Of a DNA stretch of 10,285 nucleotides, positions 8,167 through 10,285 are shown piece by piece. The DNA is from Betaproteobacteria bacterium UBA2293. Its GTDB lineage: Bacteria; Pseudomonadota; Gammaproteobacteria; Burkholderiales; Rhodocyclaceae. The notes under the pieces are model-generated. The model had not been told where the DNA came from, did not search any database, and saw only the letters and a program-made list of their open reading frames with translations. A program made the translations under genes and the position numbers. Each line of letters starts with the position of its first letter. Position 1 is the first letter of the stretch. The DNA lies in assembly GCA_002345845.1 (NCBI GenBank), contig DDWF01000018.1, positions 1 to 10,285 of the forward strand, read 5' to 3'.

Positions 8167-8188
8167 TACCCCACATCATGCAGGGGTA
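8167..8188. promoter_or_regulatory. Inverted repeat upstream of the HD-GYP gene
   Basis: TACCCC (8167-8172) and GGGGTA (8183-8188) form a perfect 6-base dyad with a 10-base spacer, about 41 bases before the preferred start of the HD-GYP gene. The centre-to-centre spacing of 16 bases is unlike a transcription terminator, and there is no T-run. It could be an operator, but no regulator can be named and the arms are short. Confidence 0.3.
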
Positions 8189-8231
8189 CCCGGCAATAAA
8201 TAACGAAAGGCTTGCGGAAAGCAGGTCGACC

Positions 8232-8250
8232 GGCAGCTTTCGAGGCTGCC
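8232..8250 (-). other. Hairpin directly after the HDOD gene
   Basis: GGCAGC (8232-8237) and GCTGCC (8245-8250) form a 6-base-pair stem with a 7-base loop, touching the TGA stop of the HDOD gene on the - strand. The following - strand sequence is GGTCGACCTGCTTTCC, with no proper T-run, so it is at best a weak or Rho-assisted terminator, or a transcript-stabilising hairpin between two cotranscribed genes. Confidence 0.4.
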
Positions 8251-9087
8251 TCAGCCCTTGAGGGCGGCGATCAGCGAAGCGACTTCTTCGGCCGAGTCGG
8301 CGAGGATACTGCTGAGTTCCTCCCCATCCACCACCAAGTCAATATCCGCCTCGACGCCCTGGCGGCCGAGCCCGGAGAGTTCGGCCAGCGGCGATTCGAT
8401 GGTGGTCAGGCGACCGGCCAGCAGCAGGGTGTCGCCGAGCGATTCGGCCGGCATGGCAAGGTAGCCGCCCCACACGGTTTCCATGGCTTCGAGTACGGAT
8501 TCGGGAACCTCCAGGGCGCGCAACACGCAGCGCCCGACCTGGGCCTCGCGTTCGCCGATCCAGCTGTCCAGATCGCTCTCGAGCAGGCCGGGGAAGGCCG
8601 CGGCGCGAGCGATCAGGTAGAAGCCGCCGACCTCATGGACGATGCCGGCGAAGAAGGCAGCCTCGGGGTCCTGATGCGTGATGCGGCGGGCAATGACGCG
8701 GGCCAGGGCGGCGACATGGGCCGTATGTTCCCACAGGCGGGCCGCCATGACGCGATGTTCCGGTGTCTGCGCCAGTCCCTGCATCTGGCCGACGACGACG
8801 GCGATGGCGAGCGTGCGCAAGGTATTGAAACCAAGTCGCGAGATGGCGCTGCGCAGATCGGTACTGGTTCGGCCCGAGAGGTTGTAGGCCGCCGAGTTGG
8901 CGATGGCGACGACGCGGGCGGCGAGCAACGGCTCGGCCGAGATCAGCTTGCTCAGTTGCTCGATCGAGCAATCGGGATCATCGATCAGCCGCCGGACGCG
9001 CAGGGCAATCTCGGCATGGGTGGGAAAAACCATGTTGCCGCGCTCGGCATCCGTGGTGATGGTTTGCAGCGCACCTGCGACATCCAT
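8251..9087 (-). CDS. HDOD-domain signalling protein
   Basis: A 278-residue cytoplasmic protein consisting of essentially one HDOD domain, a non-enzymatic relative of HD phosphohydrolases found in bacterial signalling proteins. Recognisable features, in order, are FPTHAEIALRVRRLIDDP (about 21-38), ISAEPLLAARVVAIANSAAY (50-69), the typical AISRLG segment (81-86) and LWEHTAHVAALARVIARR (118-135). AAFFAGIVHEVGG follows (143-155). The canonical HD pair is replaced by His151-Glu152 and the usual lysine after it is missing, as expected for a domain without phosphohydrolase activity. No transmembrane segment is seen, and no second output domain. The open frame extends to 9216, but the ATG at 9087 has AAAGAGAA seven bases upstream and lies just after a good promoter whose -10 box would overlap a start at 9117. 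It lies 124 bases upstream of the HD-GYP gene on the same strand and may be cotranscribed with it. Its partner and output are unknown. Confidence 0.9.
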   Translation of the reverse strand: MDVAGALQTITTDAERGNMVFPTHAEIALRVRRLIDDPDCSIEQLSKLISAEPLLAARVVAIANSAAYNLSGRTSTDLRSAISRLGFNTLRTLAIAVVVGQMQGLAQTPEHRVMAARLWEHTAHVAALARVIARRITHQDPEAAFFAGIVHEVGGFYLIARAAAFPGLLESDLDSWIGEREAQVGRCVLRALEVPESVLEAMETVWGGYLAMPAESLGDTLLLAGRLTTIESPLAELSGLGRQGVEADIDLVVDGEELSSILADSAEEVASLIAALKG

Positions 9088-9094
9088 GGCTGGT

Positions 9095-9101
9095 TCTCTT
9101 T
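9095..9101 (-). promoter_or_regulatory. Ribosome binding site supporting the HDOD start at 9087
   Basis: On the - strand this reads AAAGAGA and ends seven bases before the ATG at 9087. The other in-frame ATG, at 9117, has no comparable purine run. Confidence 0.55.
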
Positions 9102-9118
9102 CGCAAAGTCGGATCATG

Positions 9119-9147
9119 ATGATAGCCAAAGCACTGGCTTCGGCCAA
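9119..9147 (-). promoter_or_regulatory. Sigma70-like promoter of the HDOD gene
   Basis: On the - strand TTGGCC (9142-9147) and TATCAT (9119-9124) are separated by exactly 17 bases, matching the consensus boxes at four of six and five of six positions. Transcription would start near 9112, giving a leader of about 25 bases to the ATG at 9087. This agrees with the chosen start and excludes the ATG at 9117. Confidence 0.55.
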
Positions 9148-9207
9148 TTGGGCCACCGGGGCGGTACCTACGTCAAGAGCAGCAGCCGACGATCGCGCCA
9201 CCAGCCC

Positions 9208-9238
9208 TTGCTCCATACCGCCGCGTATGGTCTAGAAT
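9208..9238 (+). promoter_or_regulatory. Candidate promoter of the yigI-type gene with embedded operator-like dyad
   Basis: TAGAAT (9233-9238) is a good -10 box, five of six to consensus. TTGCTC (9208-9213) is a weak -35 with a long 19-base spacer. Within the spacer CCATAC (9213-9218) and GTATGG (9225-9230) form a perfect 6-base inverted repeat around CGCCGC. That position is where a repressor, or an activator able to twist a long spacer, would bind. Transcription would begin near 9245, about 44 bases before the ATG at 9289. Confidence 0.4.
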
Positions 9239-9288
9239 CGTCCGTGCCGGTCGAAGCAGATCGTTTCGCCCCTACCTTCGTGAATGCC

Positions 9289-9780
9289 ATGACTCCCAGT
9301 TCGCCCCAGAACCGCCGCTCGGCTGCCGAGCAAATCCGCCTCGAATCGATGCTGCGCGATGTTTTTGAACACCGCCTGCGCTTCAACGAAGTGCTCGGCC
9401 TGCGCGTCGTTACCTTCGCCCCGGAGGCGCCGCAACTGGCCTTCGACATGCGCCCGGAACTGATCGGCCACTACCTGCACGGGCGCCTGCACGGCGGTGT
9501 GATTGCCGCCGCCCTCGACACGGTCGGCGGCTTTGCGGTCACCGTCGGCATTGCCGAAAAATTCAATAGCGAGACGGCAGAGCAGGTCGGTCACCGCTTC
9601 GGTCGCATTGGCACCATTGATCTGCGTGCCGACTACCTGCACCAGGGCATCGGCCGCACGTTTACGGCCACCGGCCGGATTACCCGTCTCGGCGGCCGCA
9701 TCGGCTCGGTACAGATGACCCTGGAAAACGAAGATGGCCTGCTGATCGCCACCGGCAGCGCCGCCTACGTCGTCAGTTAA
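9289..9780 (+). CDS. yigI: Hotdog-fold acyl-CoA thioesterase, YigI family
   Basis: A 163-residue soluble protein of the PaaI/YigI hotdog thioesterase group, expected to hydrolyse acyl-CoA to free fatty acid and CoA. It matches E. coli YigI (about 155 residues) across the whole length, as recalled: FNEVLGL (32-38) for FNRALGM, the signature LHGGVIAAALD (67-77) for LHGGVIASALD, GTIDLRADYL (108-117) for GTIDLRVDYL, then GRTFTATGRITRLG and a final IATGSAAYVV. The HGG motif and Asp77 fit the active-site helix of the fold. The frame is open far upstream, but homology begins near residue 20. The ATG at 9289 is the only reasonable start, although no clear ribosome binding site precedes it; GTG at 9280 is an alternative. 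It is divergent from the HDOD gene and its stop overlaps the stop of the convergent polyphosphate kinase gene. The E. coli protein is reported to act on medium- and long-chain acyl-CoA; the substrate here is inferred. Confidence 0.9.
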   Translation: MTPSSPQNRRSAAEQIRLESMLRDVFEHRLRFNEVLGLRVVTFAPEAPQLAFDMRPELIGHYLHGRLHGGVIAAALDTVGGFAVTVGIAEKFNSETAEQVGHRFGRIGTIDLRADYLHQGIGRTFTATGRITRLGGRIGSVQMTLENEDGLLIATGSAAYVVS

Positions 9781-10285
9781 AGGATCGGCACGCCCTGGTG
9801 TTCGCCGCGCTCGAACACCACATTGGCGCGGCCGACGATCAGCGGATCGAGGTTGCCGATACGGGCCGTGTCCTTGTTGGTGTACGGCAGCTTGTGCAGC
9901 ACGTAGCGCATGGCATTGAGCCGCGCGCGCTTCTTGCAGTTCGACTTGATCACCGTCCACGGGGCGTCGGCGGTGTCGGTATGGAAGAACATCGCCTCCT
10001 TGGCCTTGGTGTAGTCGTCCCACTTGTCGAGCGAGGCCATGTCGATTGGTGACAGTTTCCATTGTTTCAGCGGGTGCACCTTGCGCTCGCCGAAACGACG
10101 GCGCTGTTCGTCGCGGCTGACCGAGAACCAGAACTTGATCAGGTGGGTGCCGTTGCGTGCCAGCATGCGTTCGAACTCGGGCGCCTGACGGACAAATTCG
10201 GAATACTCGAAATCGCTGCAGAAGCCCATGACCTTCTCGACGCCGGCGCGGTTGTACCACGAGCGGTCGAACAGCACGATCTCAC
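9777..10285 (-). CDS. ppk2: Polyphosphate kinase 2 family protein (5' partial)
   Basis: C-terminal 168 residues of a PPK2 enzyme, which transfers phosphate between inorganic polyphosphate and nucleoside di- or monophosphates. The gene runs off the window end; the Walker A part lies outside, and the GTG at 10277 is an internal valine in EIVLFDRSWYNR. Visible family motifs are the Walker B segment FDRSWYNRAGVE, the segment KFWFSVSRDEQRRRFGER belonging to the arginine-rich lid, HPLKQWKLSPID, LDKWDDYTKAKE, FFHTDTADAPWTVIKS and KKRARLNAMRYVLHKLPY. These are typical of single-domain class I PPK2 proteins of about 300 residues, such as those of Pseudomonas and Ralstonia, which mainly phosphorylate nucleoside diphosphates. 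The TAA stop (9777-9779) overlaps the stop of the convergent thioesterase gene. Whether it favours GDP or ADP cannot be told from this part. Confidence 0.95.
   Translation of the reverse strand, partial: EIVLFDRSWYNRAGVEKVMGFCSDFEYSEFVRQAPEFERMLARNGTHLIKFWFSVSRDEQRRRFGERKVHPLKQWKLSPIDMASLDKWDDYTKAKEAMFFHTDTADAPWTVIKSNCKKRARLNAMRYVLHKLPYTNKDTARIGNLDPLIVGRANVVFERGEHQGVPIL

Noticed and set aside
9088..9216. Longer HDOD protein starting at 9216 or 9117
   Set aside because: The extra residues have no homology to HDOD proteins. The ATG at 9087 has the better ribosome binding site, and a start at 9117 would sit at the edge of the -10 box of a 17-base-spacer promoter.
8212..9288. Long + strand extension of the thioesterase frame upstream of 9289
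   Set aside because: The upstream 359 codons run opposite the HDOD gene and resemble no protein. Homology to YigI starts after 9289, and a promoter-like sequence lies at 9208-9238.

Overview
The window is a GC-rich, densely coding chromosomal stretch from a proteobacterium, most likely a betaproteobacterium. Two features suggest this: the pyruvate dehydrogenase E3 subunit carries its own N-terminal lipoyl domain, and E1 is of the single-chain homodimeric type, a combination well known from betaproteobacteria such as Ralstonia and Neisseria. The neighbouring PhnD-like/HD-GYP signalling protein would fit a Rhodocyclales (Dechloromonas-like) genome, but that finer placement is inference. I see no mobile element, phage gene, tRNA, rRNA or CRISPR array, and every substantial stretch is accounted for by a gene or a short intergenic region.

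Positions 1-5311 (+ strand) hold a tight pyruvate dehydrogenase operon: the C-terminal two thirds of aceE (E1), complete aceF (E2, two lipoyl domains) and complete lpdA (E3 with a third lipoyl domain). The gaps are 12-14 bases, each with a good ribosome binding site. The products form one complex that turns pyruvate, CoA and NAD+ into acetyl-CoA, CO2 and NADH. A hairpin plus T-tract at 5360-5394 ends the operon.

Positions 5421-9087 (- strand) hold two signalling genes in tandem. Upstream is an HDOD-domain protein. Downstream is a large membrane-anchored receptor: signal peptide, PhnD-like periplasmic binding domain, membrane helix, coiled coil, GAF, intact HD-GYP and a degenerate GGDEF. The second protein should break down cyclic di-GMP in response to an unidentified periplasmic ligand.

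The 201-base divergent region 9088-9288 carries a good sigma70-like promoter for the HDOD gene and a weaker candidate for a yigI-type acyl-CoA thioesterase (9289-9780, + strand). The latter has a perfect inverted repeat between its -35 and -10 boxes. The window ends in the C-terminal part of a PPK2-family polyphosphate kinase on the - strand, whose stop codon overlaps that of the thioesterase gene.

The genes are all of recognisable families. The least ordinary items are the HD-GYP protein with an eroded GGDEF at its C-terminus, and the near-identity of the E3 lipoyl domain to the second lipoyl domain of E2. I found no convincing undescribed system.
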